Translations under genes and position numbers: made by a program
NCBI GenBank assembly: GCA_032988165.1
Contig: JANTQF010000463.1
Location: 1-23,188, forward strand
DNA: 23,188 nt
Origin: Emmonsiellopsis sp. PD_33
Taxonomy: Eukaryota; Ascomycota; Eurotiomycetes; Onygenales; Ajellomycetaceae
Reading direction: 5' to 3'
Shown: piece by piece, positions 1 through 10,541 of the stretch
Layout of the letters: each line of letters begins with the position of its first letter
Numbering within the stretch: the first letter of the stretch is position 1
Notes under the pieces: generated by a model
The model's input: the letters and a program-made list of their open reading frames with translations, nothing else
Told to the model about the DNA's origin: nothing
Database searches by the model: none

Positions 1-2
1 AC

Positions 3-683
3 CAAAACCCCGACTTGTTTGAAGCTACCCTCTTGTTCGATATCTTGTGTAGTTGAACTGCAAGGATCCGGAGGGCGTAGAGGGATCGGGCAGTCAAAGA
101 AGTAATGAAATGGGAAGCATTCCCCACCCTCCCCACCCCCTCCCGCCTAGTAGCCACCACCCTCTCCCACTGGAGTCTCTCCACCGACCCCTCAACCTAC
201 GACTACCTCGCCACCACCCAGTCCCTTGCCGAGGAAGAAGAGCTCGAATCAGGAAGCCAATCAGCCGCGCGGCGCCGGAAGAGGCGCGAGGCAAGGAGGA
301 GGAGCAGGCAGCTGGCTATGACTGAGCCGCCTGGTGGTTCACTAGAGATTACAGAGAGGGCGCAAGGCCCGACGACGCCGGTTGTTGCGTCTAGTTCACA
401 GGTGCCTATTGTGCGGACTCAGAGTCAGAGTCAGTCGCAGCGGGAGTCTGGGTTTGGGGCTGGGGCTGGGGTTGAGTTTGGTGCGGGTGCGGGTGCGGGC
501 GCGAGCGGACTTCGCTTCGGCACGCAGGTGGTGCAGAGTAGTCAGGTTACGGAGGAGGAAATGCCCATGACGCAGATTGAGCGGGGGGCGTTTGGGGGGC
601 GGAGTACGGTGGGGATGGGGAAGAAGAAGGGGCTGGGGGTTGGGGGTAAGGGGGGGAAGAAGAAGAGGGCAGCGGGGTTTTAG
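3..683 (+). CDS. rrn6: RNA polymerase I core factor subunit Rrn6-like, C-terminal part (partial)
   Basis: This is the 3' end of a gene that begins outside the window. Rrn6 (TAF1C counterpart) is part of the nuclear core factor that recruits RNA polymerase I to rDNA promoters. The visible part has a short helical stretch, then a block resembling the Rrn6-family pattern LSHW-x4-DPSxYD, then an Arg/Lys-rich segment that looks like a nuclear localisation signal, SQSQSQ and GAGAG low-complexity repeats, and a basic KKK/GG-rich end finishing in AAGF. The open frame from base 3 meets a TGA at 54-56. A 45-nt GT-AG intron at 49..93 would remove it and the TAG at 78-80 and keep the frame. Without that intron only the ATG at 105 onward is open. 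The identification rests on remembered family patterns; the intron is inferred and unusually short. Confidence 0.6.
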
Positions 684-1904
684 AAGAAATGATTTTTGTT
701 TGTTTGGATGGGTTGGTTTGGTTGGGTTGTGTGGATGGATCTATTGAGCTTTTTGGATGGACGGCTTGGGTTTTTTTTTATATCTATGTATTTATTTATT
801 AGATCTCTTCTATTTTGTAACAACCAATATATAATCTAGCAAGGAATAAAGATGAAATTAAGAAAAATCGAAAAGAAAAAAAAAGGGGGGGGGGGGAAGT
901 CTAGTTGCTTAACGAAGAGGAGAAAGCCTGAGGAAAGGCAAGATATATTATACCTCGATCCTGAGGTCGCCCTTCAACAATTCTCTTCTGTTCTTTACCC
1001 CAGTGTAATTATTTGACTCTCTCTATTTCTACCTCCTGTTTTCATTACATTCAATCTTCTAATTTAAAATTAACTAAAAGCTACTTTTGAATGATTCATA
1101 ACAATGTGGGTGTAAATGCTGTTGTTTTACTCCGAACCAGAATCTTGCCATTGTACCTACCTCTTAAGATTGAAAGTTGGCATACTAACTAGACTGTTAA
1201 AAGAGTCTAATAAAACAATCCCAAGTTATCTTAGGTAGGTATCAAAGAATAATCGTAATGATAGCCAATCCGAATCCCAATGCAATGCAATGCAATACAA
1301 ACACCAAATTAACACCAAAATTAACCAGTACTCTGAACACCTCCAGGCCATCCAACCCAAGCTGTTCCATAATTTGTCCCATCCCCTTCCCAAACTGGTT
1401 CCACCAGTGCTGAATAAACGCCGGATATAAAGCGGGGAGAGACGGTTGAGACGAACATGCCGCATGTTAAGGATCAGAGGTGTTCTCGGCGACTTCTTGC
1501 TGAGATAAAGATGAGGGAGTATATAGCTGTAATATATCGCTCTGGTAGAGGGGGGAGATAAGCATGTGTGGTTGCGGCTTTAATAACAGTGGTAATCGGT
1601 ATCCTCGGTCGTTTAGATGGGATCTTGTTTCCTGAAAACGGCCGTGTAGTAGGGAATATGTGTCCTCTGCAATGATCTAAAAGGGTATTCATGACTCAGC
1701 GAGGAGTGAGTATTATACTAGAGGCCAAGCATGCGAGATGTGGGTTTCGTCTCCGATGTACGGCAGTTCCCCGCTTTGGTATGGATTGAAAGTATTGACT
1801 TGGCCGGGGCGTATAGCAGGTGGCGGCTTTGGAGTTGCGGCCTAGGAACGATCTTAGCTGCTGTAGCGGGCGGAAGTCGATAAAGACTGCAAGGCGGATA
1901 CCCC
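684..1904. other. Convergent 3'-3' intergenic region
   Basis: This stretch lies between the ends of the Rrn6-like gene (+) and the RING E3 gene (-), so it should hold two 3' UTRs and terminators. A candidate AATAAA polyadenylation signal for the Rrn6-like gene is at 845-850. A homopolymer pair, about nine A followed by twelve G, lies at 876-896. A short TGCAA tandem is at 1281-1295. Small ORFs on the minus strand (for example 1474-1692) show no recognisable domain or codon pattern, so I do not call a gene. Confidence 0.6.
885..896 (+). repeat. Poly(G)12 homopolymer after an A-run
   Basis: An uninterrupted run of twelve G directly follows an A-rich tract in the 3' flank of the Rrn6-like gene. 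It is likely length-variable and its length is sensitive to sequencing error. Confidence 0.8.
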
Positions 1905-4232
1905 TCATCTATGCCCGAAGATATCGATATCGTCTTCGTCATCCTCATCTTCATCCTCATCATCTTCCAGTTCTTCATCATTTTCGTCAGAATCGTCGTC
2001 GCTTTCGCTCTCGTCATCGACAACGACCATTTCGTCGTCATCAGCGCCGTCACCAAATATACCGAATCTTGACCTTGAAGCTTTGCTACCCCAAAAGCCG
2101 GCACCATTGTTATCGTTCTTGCTATCTTCCACGTGAGACTCCATGGTCGACCTACCCGAATCACTGCGTCGATGAAGGCCAAAATAGTTTCCAACCGTTG
2201 GCGACGTGGACCTGATATTACGTGGATAGGGCATGGTTGAGAAAGACCGTCGGAAACTAGAGGTTTCGTCCGTGGATAGGGGCGTAAGTCTGAAGCTGAC
2301 ATCATCTGCTGGGACTGATCGTGATATGGTGGACGGCATAGCACTTTCTGACGCAGGACGATTTTCGTCTGGGGGCTGGAGTGTTCTGGAAGTGGAGATT
2401 GGTATAGCCCTATTATTCAGGGTGTCTAGCGTTTCATTGGTTTGGTCATCGGTAAGCTGGTATAATCGTATCTGGTTGGTGTTGTAAGAGTCACATCTGC
2501 ATGCTGTTAGCAACGAGCCTATGGGATAGGAAAGGAACCTCACATTTCGCATCTCAGCCCCAACCAGTGGTACCGGGTGGAGGATTTCGCAGAGCAATCA
2601 TTGCAAGATATAAGAGCTCTCGTATCTCTAAAGTCCTCTGGCATTGGCTGGTCCTCGATTGCACGGTCAAGGTTTCTGAAGTGGGCTATCATATTTGAAA
2701 TGGTTTTGCTACAAATAGGACAGCGATATGACGTTTTTGAATGTTCTGAGAAGCACTTTTGATGGATGCTATGCCCGCATCTCATGAATATAACGGCTTC
2801 GGGGGAAGTGAACATATATTCACCGCATATCGGACAGTCGCATTGTGTTGACCGTTCAATGCATCGATGTGTCTTCTCTATGGAAATGGGTATACACACA
2901 GAACAAGTCTAGCCGCACGTTAGTAAAAAGCCGGAAATTTCAAGTGTATGGGAGAAATACCTTGCAGTGGTAATAGTCTTTCCCAATCCCCTGGCCAATA
3001 CGGCAAATTCCACAATCGCTGCAATGGTAAATGCTTTTCTGGCTATCGTTATCCCAGAGTTTGCAAACTGAGCAGTAATAGCTAGCGGCTTGTACGCCAC
3101 ATTTCCTACACCATTGTGCAGCTGGCTGTGGGGAGCTACAAACCATGCAGAGCATGTTTTCCGTCGCACTTCGGACCAGCTCGTGGTCTTCCTCCTCATT
3201 GTGGCAAAACCTGCAAGTATACCATTTTTTGCAGGTATAGCACTGTAGTTTTACCCTCCTCTTGTAATGCTCACAGCCCAGCTGCAAGCAGTCTTCGTCT
3301 ACCGCATCATCGTCTTGCAATTCTTTTGAGGAGGAAATGAAGTCATCACCGGACTCATTCCTAGGCGCATAAGTTGGCCGCAGATCTTCTTCAGTAAGAT
3401 AATATGGAAAGCCCAGGGAAGATACCGACGTGGCTGACGAAGGGGTAAGGGAAAATTGCGTCGACGATAGCTTGCTGGGTGATGCGGGAGTCCATGGCCG
3501 GTCCTGACCTTGAAGACTAGACGGCGATCGTGGTTGAAAGGACTGGCTGCGGCTCTTCTTCAGGGAGGAAGTGTATTTTTCGGTCATTAGGCCATGAATC
3601 AATCGTGCCTTTTCCTCATTTGGGGCCCTTGAATCTCGTATGCTGTGTATTTTCTCCCTTAGCGCCGCCATCCCGTCATCTTCAGGCAGTTTCGACGCAT
3701 GCAACCTATCCCAACTAATCGGTTGACCCAACAAGGTATTCTCAGTCCCGATTCCACCACTAGCATCCTCTACCATCGCGGTAACTGAGCCATTGCTGCT
3801 GGACGAACCCCTTCGTTGTCTGAAACTCGATCGGGAAGCATTTTCTGAGTCCGGCAGAAGAGGTGCGGCAGCGAGGCCCACGTGTTCATCCTCTGCCAAA
3901 TGTGACGAGCGAGGGCGCGATCGCATCAAGTCTCCGGACGCAGTGTCTTGTTCGTGGATGGAACGATCGGGTCTCTCGCCATGGGGGGAGGATATGGATA
4001 AGTCCGCCAAGGCAGCAAGATAGTCGTTCCTGTAAGGGGGTGGATTCTCGGCGGGCGGATAGTCAGATCTGCTCATATCGGCACTAATTGATGGGGCGAG
4101 GGGTCCGCCATCCCTAGTTCCGGGCTCAGAGGACTCTGCATTAGCCAGGGGGGGATCTGCCAGGGACTCCTGCAGCTGGCGGGTTCGTCGCAAAATTGGC
4201 TCAGCAAGAAACGCGGGGATGTACTGGCTCAT
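1905..4232 (-). CDS. CHY zinc-finger / RING-H2 E3 ubiquitin ligase (Pirh2/RCHY1-like)
   Basis: Three exons, 4232..2961, 2908..2544 and 2496..1905, give 742 residues. The introns are 52 nt (2960..2909, with a perfect TACTAAC branch site) and 47 nt (2543..2497, with CTAAC). Order: a disordered Ser/Pro-rich N-terminus (1-310); a CHY zinc finger from C320 rich in CxxC pairs; a CTCHY finger around 385-445; a RING-H2 with C449, C452, C468, H470, H473, C476, C487, C490; a zinc ribbon with C526, C529, C544, C547; and an acidic tail ending in IDIFGHR. The zinc module matches the RCHY1 family, whose members ubiquitinate bound substrates with an E2. All zinc ligands are present, so the enzyme should be active. 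The fungal form is much longer than human RCHY1 because of the N- and C-terminal extensions. Substrates are unknown. Confidence 0.95.
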
Positions 4233-4297
4233 TGGGCAGACGAGGACGCAGACGTAGACAGTGCTGGCTGGGTATTTCTCTCGTCAATTGCTGTCAT
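4229..4297 (-). promoter_or_regulatory. 22-codon uORF overlapping the E3 ligase start (ATGA)
   Basis: An ATG at 4297-4295 opens a 22-codon frame whose TGA (4231-4229) overlaps the main ATG (4232-4230) as ATGA. If the transcript begins upstream of 4297, this arrangement would favour coupled termination and reinitiation. The transcription start is not known from the sequence. Confidence 0.45.
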
Positions 4298-4970
4298 TTT
4301 CCGCAGTCTGAGAGGAGTTGTGGTGGAGGTGGTTGGCGGTTGTCGTGAGGTTGGAGAAGTTCGAATGGCTCTCGAGGTGGCATGTGACGTCTGCTGCCGG
4401 TCCGTCAACACATGACGCAGTGCTTATCCAATCGCGGGAATCTGCCGTGGAGAGCCGCTTCCAAGGCGGACGACAATGCCAGTCGCAGCAAGAGAGCAAG
4501 AGATGGATGAAGGAGACATGGCGCATTACAGAGTGATTGGCTGGTGTGGTATATTTATTTGATTGAGTCGAGTATATACAGCTATGTGCTACGCCCCCTT
4601 GGTTGCACAGCATTGGGCTTTCGCGAACATCCTTCTGGACGGCTTCCAACCACAGGGCTTCCCCTCAAGCAAACCACTGCTATCGCTCCCCTCCCGTGGC
4701 ATTCACTTTCTCGCTTGACCTACGCTTTGCGGGGTCAAAGACTTATGTGTCGACCCCGGCGATTACGTCCACTCCGCACGCCCTTTAGATACCCTTCGCA
4801 ACAAGAAGCCCATAAGCATCCGATCAATTGAATAAATGGATTTTCGCCTTGATTGGTTATACTCAGGCAAAGTGCTCGTCTTTGTTGGTTGAAGGTTCGG
4901 CGATGGGGTCACTTGCTGCCACAGCATGTTGACGCGAGGTAACATCATTGACGCGGTGCCTGATACCCGA
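4233..4970. other. Promoter of E3 ligase gene plus 3' flank of DUF1763 gene
   Basis: This is the tandem intergenic region between two minus-strand genes. Read on the minus strand it has a CCAAT box (CCAATCA at 4540-4534) about 300 bp before the E3 ligase ATG. A second CCAAT on the plus strand is at 4428-4432. A CATGTGAC element at 4381-4388 resembles bHLH/Cbf1-type sites. Overlapping inverted repeats lie at 4715-4758. ORFs here have no recognisable domain. Confidence 0.5.
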
Positions 4971-5454
4971 TCACCTGAGACATAGACCGAGGCTTTCGTT
5001 TAGCATATATAGGGTCTTCTCGAAAGGCCCGTAGGCGTGAGCCCTCATTGTTGAACGTTCTGCGCTCATGCTCACGCTATCGAATCTAAGGACAGTCATT
5101 AGACACCCGGAAAACCACCATAAGACAACCAAGTAGTTCTTACATTGAACCAGTCTTCCTGGTTCCAGGCTGCTGCCAGAACCGGACATGCAGCAGATTT
5201 TTAACAATCTTATGCTCGGTGCTTGCCGAAGCGGACGAAAGCCGGAGAAACGCAAGAGTATTCACGATCCTTTGTGGGTCAAACTCGCTAGGGGGGTCTT
5301 TCCTAAAGGATGACCGAAGGATGCCACGGAGGACATAGCGTTGTGGTTTCGCATATCGTATGGCTTGCAGGCCGGTTCTGTATAGATGGCGGTAGGCATG
5401 CCTGAGAGCGAGGGGTCGGGGCACGCTCTGAAGAGCGCCAACGGAGAGGGACAT
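4971..5454 (-). CDS. LYR-motif protein, DUF1763 family
   Basis: Two exons, 5454..5144 and 5085..4971, are joined across a 58-nt GTAAGA...TTAG intron in phase 2 and give 141 residues. The N-terminal half carries L24-Y25-R26 followed by a basic helix and Phe50, the LYR (complex I LYR-like) pattern. LYR proteins are usually small mitochondrial factors that bind the acyl carrier protein and help assemble Fe-S or respiratory complexes. The second exon supplies the conserved end with 'YGPFEKTLYMLNESLGLCLR'. I recognise the fungal DUF1763 family, whose role I cannot state; mitochondrial location is inferred from the motif. The gene is tandem with the E3 ligase and divergent from the DUF2293 gene. 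Confidence 0.83.
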
Positions 5455-6268
5455 CTAGAACACGGATGAGCATTTGTAACTGTCCATGAAAGTGGTGAGG
5501 CTTCATCTTACCGGGTGTATTTAATAGTAACCGTAGACAGAGGAACGGCAGCTGCAATTGTACTGATCTTCCACTACCGCCAGCAAAGGGCAGGCTGTCG
5601 AATCAAATTGGCGAGAGCCCTCGAGGCCGGACAGGGCTTCGAACCGTGTGGGCAGCAGTGGCAACTGGCTCGTTCCCGCCGGTCAGCGTGCAAGTTCCAG
5701 CCCTACTTCGCGGCTGGAGTGGGATGTCTCGCAGCCTCGTCTTGAAGGTCTTCTTCGCCCTGTCCCAGCGCAAAGAGCATCAAGAATGCCAAGACCGAGA
5801 CAGGGCTGCTGAGGCCGCGCTAAACCAAGCCAGGCCTAGATCAGGCATCGGGTCACGGGATCCGCCCGCCACAGCCAACCAGGGCGCACTGGGCAGCAGC
5901 GCCAAATAACCACGCCTCAACGTCGTCTCCTCTCCTCGCTTCTGCTCCTCTTCTCAACACTCAACCCTCCAGTCCTCTGGAGCCCCCACTGCCTCAGCCT
6001 CTACCAGCAGCTCTGTACTCGAGCATCGCCATATGTGCGATAATGCCGGCTGGTCAAGCCTGTGTTTGTTGAGGCTCGCGTCCTTCATGTCCAGTGTGCA
6101 CTGATTATCTAGGTTGCAGGCCGTTTTGCCAACACCAACACATCGCGTTTCTCTGGTCCCCCCCCATGTCGCCAGCGTCGCAGCTGTAATATGCACCTGT
6201 GACTGTGAAGAGTATGTGCCAGAATACGCATCTATCCCGCTTCGTGTGAGATCAATCGTTCCCGCAAC
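5455..6268. other. Divergent promoter between DUF1763 and DUF2293 genes
   Basis: This 814-bp region serves two divergent genes. The right part (about 5910-6010) is strongly pyrimidine-rich on the plus strand, as in fungal transcription start regions. A CCAAT box is present on the minus strand (ATTGG at 5607-5611). A 23-codon ATG-initiated uORF lies at 6033-6104 ahead of the DUF2293 start, with further short ATG frames after it. The middle (5600-5900) is GC-rich. No RNA gene or supported coding sequence was found. Confidence 0.5.
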
Positions 6269-9200
6269 ATGACGCGGGTCTTTCGTCGAGCCACGTCGGC
6301 GTCTGCCGTGCGTGCTCGCAGCAGGCTCCCCAAACAGAAGATTCGAAAACATAAGATTATTATGGAGAGCATTACTCAGGAGAAGAAGAAACTCCGCAGC
6401 GTTGTATGTGATTCGCTTCGCAGGCTGGCCACACCCGTTCTAACATATCCACGCACAGATATCCTTCGAAGCCAAGGCCCCCCCAGGCTATACTTTCATC
6501 CCTGCCGGCAACCCCCAGTTTACTAATGCGTGCAAGGAAATGTGTCGGAAAGATGGTCTCGAAGTCTTTGCTGTTTCGGTCAGCAACTACGACTCAACCC
6601 AAATTGAATCGAAATCACTAACCGCCTGACAGACAACTCCCCACCAACGGATGCACGACCTTTCACAACAGGTTCATAGAATCGGCTATCATTTCCCGAG
6701 TGTGGTTGTCGCTACAGTTTGTATGGAACGGGGCCTGTTCCTCTCGTCAACAGGAAAAGTAGTCCCGTATCATGCCGGGTCATCTCAAAACCCCGCTCTT
6801 CTTAGGCGCGAGAGACGAGCTGACTCGGAAATGTCCCAAAACACAATCAACGTGGAGGCAAAGGATGCGATCAAGGATCTGTTCCCCAATATCCCCCAAA
6901 AGGATTTGAATCGGATTATCAAAACAGCTTTCCAGAAGGTACGTTACCCACGATAGCATAGTTCGCTGCTGACTTGGCGATAGGGTAAACGGAAAGTTGG
7001 CACTGCCGTAGAACTCCCACTGGCACGCCGGGTACAGCTAGCTGTTGTAGCCCATATTCGCCATGTCTACACTCAGTACGACCGCCTCCTGAGAATAACT
7101 TCATTCCAGGATGCCAGAGCTGCCGTCGAAGAACCAACGCTTGCCAAACTTGTCCAATGGCGAGGCGACGATGAAAACGGCAAAACTGTTCTAGAAGACG
7201 TGTTTCGAGAGGTTATTGTTATTTCTGATGACGAAGATGATGATGACGATGAGAGTGACTTCGCTCACGATTCAGAACTCCGTCGGGATGACCGACATTC
7301 AAGCATTGAGATTATTTCCAGCAACGCTCTAACTGGTGAACTCCAAACCAAGCCTGTGAATTATGGAAATCTTGCTCGTGAGGCCGCCCAAGATTTTTCA
7401 GATGATGAACCTCCGTCTGGTTTCCGTTTCATACCACAGACCTTACGGAGAAAAAGAGTTCACGACAAGAAAAGACCTGATCGTAGAGGTTTTAGCCGAT
7501 ATCAGGCTTGGGATCGGGCAAGGGATAGATATAGAGAGGGTGGGGATGTCCCTAACATGGCCAGTGCTGACGGTTATTCATCCAATCGCTGTTCCGTTCC
7601 CCGTTTGATGCAAGAACCCATGCCGGAGCCAGCGAGGACAAGGAACAATCCGACAATACCTGCATCCCATGGCCCGGCCGCCAATGTACCACGTTTGTTG
7701 CGACCTCTTGATCCTACTAATCAAATCCGTTTCCGCCAACCACCCAGCACCATTGATCATCAAATTCATGATATACGTCCTCATTTCCCCGAACCACACG
7801 TGAGTTATCCTATATTGTCATGTATTACTGGTGGCCCCATAAATTTCGCATGCCTCTTGCCACTCCGCCATGGATGCTGACCACAACCTTACCCGCCGCA
7901 GCCCCAGAAAGTACGACCCGCACCACCCGATGTTATTCAGTTTGCTGATGGCACCGTATTCGAGAGAGCGAAAAAGATACCCTGGTCTGAACATGATAGA
8001 ATGGCCCCATGGCCAAACAACCTCCCCCCTATTCCTGGCTCTCCTCGAGGAGCAATGCGACCTGATGAAAGGAAGTACCGTATGGCTGCAGGCGATTTTG
8101 ATCCCCATACTCGCGATGGAGGGGATATAAGTGAGTATCAGGAACATGTGCTACCATCAATTGAAGTGCCACCGCACTCTATGCAACTCAGAAGCCATGG
8201 ACCGGAGCAGACGGATACCCTGCCTCAAAAGCGCGCTCCACATGGATTATCCGCACATCATCTGAACCCAGTCAACCCTCGCATCGAGGAAGTATCGGGC
8301 AAGATGAACATGATTGAAATTAACGATAACAGAGACATATTCCCACAAAAGCGACAACGAGTAGAATATGACCATATTCCTCGGGGAAGCACTCCTTTGG
8401 AGAGAGATCGTGACAGACATTTGCAGTCGGGGCGATACCAACCCCATAATTTGCGTAATCCAGGCCCATCGGATGTCCCATCCTTTCATGATGAGCATCT
8501 GCTTCGACCTAATGAACGTCCTGGAATTCCAGGCCGCCAAATTGAGCGCATCCCGGCTGGCAATAAACGGCCGCTTGATCCAATACCCTCCGATGCACAT
8601 TTTCCTAATAATTCATTTGATCCCGAACAGCAACCCCGATATGGAGGTCCAGTTCTCCATGAGCCCCGTTATCCAGTTTCCAGTCACAATCTTCCAAGAT
8701 CTTCTGTTGTCCCTCCATCTGCTGAGTCTGCCTACGTGGTCAGGAATGACGATAGAATCGTCAGACCTAACCATATTTCTCATTTCAGTCAGCCGCAGCC
8801 CCAGTTTGTTGACCGTGAAGGCTCTGTGGATCTAAGAGGTCAAAGTTCTTTCAGGGATGCTGGTCGTTCGTTTGTTGTGGCACAAGACTCGTCTGCGAGG
8901 CGAAATTTCCCGCCTGAAGCAGACTCTAGGATTTCTAATCTTCACTCTCACGACTTTGTGCGTCCTGTTCACATACAGGACGCAAATCAAGTTTTCAGAT
9001 ATGAAGCCCAAAGAAGGCCTGCTGGCCCTGTCAGTCCTCGCCAACCAAGACTTGTATCTGCACGTGCAGATCATGGTGCATTTAAAGCGTACGATCGAGT
9101 CCTATCTGAGTCTCAAGCACGTCGTTCTCGTTCACCTCCGGTGTTCCAATCCAATTCCCGGGCAGCCCTTCTGGGACCTGGTAGTGCTTTTTATGATGGC

Positions 9201-9383
9201 CCAGGTTCCCCTCCACGAACTGTCCGCACAATTCTACATCCCTCTCAACAGTCTACAGCCTTGAACAATTTTCGAAATGGCCAGCCAATAAATGGTGATG
9301 GACGGTATGCATATGGCAACAGATTCAATTTCCACAGTAATCTGTTACAAAATCCAATCGATCAATTTGGATTGCTTTCCTAG
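6269..9383 (+). CDS. DUF2293 domain protein with long disordered C-terminus
   Basis: Five exons, 6269..6403, 6459..6578, 6633..6938, 6984..7799 and 7902..9383, all join in phase 0 and give 952 residues. Introns are 55, 54, 45 and 102 nt with GT-AG ends; the first two contain CTAAC and the last two CTGAC. The first 45 residues are basic. Residues 46-130 hold a conserved block with a 'GYTFIPAGNPQFTNACKEM' stretch and a 'VHRIGYHFP' stretch. The DUF2293 domain covers about 159-255. Directly after it comes VIVI (264-267) followed by an acidic run, a SUMO-interaction-motif pattern. Residues 280-952 are rich in Pro, Arg, Ser and Asn and appear disordered. A nuclear role is plausible from the basic and SIM-like elements but is inference. 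The function of DUF2293 is not known to me. Confidence 0.9.
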
Positions 9384-10144
9384 ATTTGAATTGAATTCAC
9401 TGACGAAATGATGCAGTTATCGAACCGATAATATACAGCACCCGGCGGTAATTCGGGACGACGGCATACGAAGAAGGCCCGAAGAGCGGCATTTTTATTA
9501 TGAGCGAATTCCACCTGAGCAACGAACCATCACACTAGGCGACTAATTTCTTTGGGGCGGGGATAGGCAGAGGAATTCCCTGTTGTTGGTGTCTACATGT
9601 GGCCTTAGCGTGTTGTTGTTGATCGGAGTAACAGATGAATGGGGAGTGGGTCATACTACTTGCTGGCCTACACAAGCCAGTGTTTTGAGTATGATGGAGT
9701 GTTTAGCTGTGAATTAGACGTCAGCGCGAGTGTTGTTTTATTCCTGCTAGTTCACTAGCATGTTGCATGTTCTCTGGTGTCTGTACAGTAGTTGATACCC
9801 AATTGCCAGGGATTGTTGATGTATATAGTTTTTCATGCGGAGGAGTGAATGCATACTCTCACTATCCAACCAAGTTAATTTGCAATCCAAGGCGTAACAA
9901 GCATGTGAGTGACAAGAAAAAAATCATTCAAAAATTATAACGTATTGTATAGATGGATGGCTATTGATCAACCAAAGGTATTCCCTTCATAGCTACCTAA
10001 CCTCAGTCCCTCCCTCCCATAAAAATCCAACGTTTCCAGCAAAAAAATAGAAATGGGTATGTCTGTCCTGTCCTGTCCTGTCTATTCTGTCCGCAATATA
10101 TCCGTCTGCTCTCTTCCCATCTTATCCCATCCACCCCCCCTAAA
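9384..10144. other. Convergent 3'-3' intergenic region
   Basis: This holds the 3' flanks of the DUF2293 gene (+) and atx1 (-). It has AT-rich patches (9920-9950) and a short TGTCC tandem near 10064-10082. No coding sequence or RNA gene is supported. Confidence 0.6.
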
Positions 10145-10541
10145 TCAAACATCCCTCGCAACCCCATCCGCCTCACCGGTATTCACGGTCTTGCCGGTCT
10201 TCTTGATGGTGGTGAGCACGGTGTCGTATTCGAGGGATGGTTCGGCGACGACGGTGGCTGTTTGGGAGTCGAGGCTGACTTCGTAGGATTTCACGCCTGG
10301 TGGGGGGAGTGAGAGGGGGGTGGTTAGTTGAGAGGGTTGTTTGGAGGGGGTATGTAGGGAAGGGTAGGGTAGGGTTGGATCGGGTTGGTTGGTAGATGAT
10401 GGTAGGTAGGTAGATAGGGTGGAATGGGGGAGGGAGAGCGAACACACCATCGAGTTTCTTGAGGACGCGCTCGACGGCGCCGGAGCAGCCGCCGCAGCTC
10501 ATGGAGACGTTGAATTTGTATTGGTGTTCGGTGTCGGCCAT
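10145..10541 (-). CDS. atx1: Copper metallochaperone Atx1
   Basis: Two exons, 10541..10448 and 10296..10145, join in phase 1 and give 81 residues, the normal size for Atx1. The protein is one HMA domain with the copper-binding M14-x-C16-x2-C19 loop and a Lys-rich 'IKKTGK' loop (K63, K64, K67) like the one yeast Atx1 uses to dock on its target. Atx1 carries Cu(I) in the cytosol to the Ccc2-type P-ATPase of the trans-Golgi, which loads copper into multicopper oxidases such as Fet3 and laccases. The intron (10447..10297) is 151 nt, with an AACTAACC branch site and many C-tracts on the sense strand. The frame stays open upstream to 10688 through a run of Thr codons, but MADTEHQ is the family-like start. 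The gene is divergent from the AtuA gene. Confidence 0.95.

Noticed and set aside
1718..2344. 208-codon minus-strand ORF
   Set aside because: It overlaps the third exon of the E3 ligase gene in another frame; its Met/Lys/Thr-rich part is the out-of-frame reading of the acidic repeat.
5635..5645. tRNA-like B box on the minus strand (complement of GGCTTCGAACC)
   Set aside because: The T-arm would have a mismatch, and I could not find an A box, an anticodon arm or a matching acceptor stem within 75-95 nt upstream.
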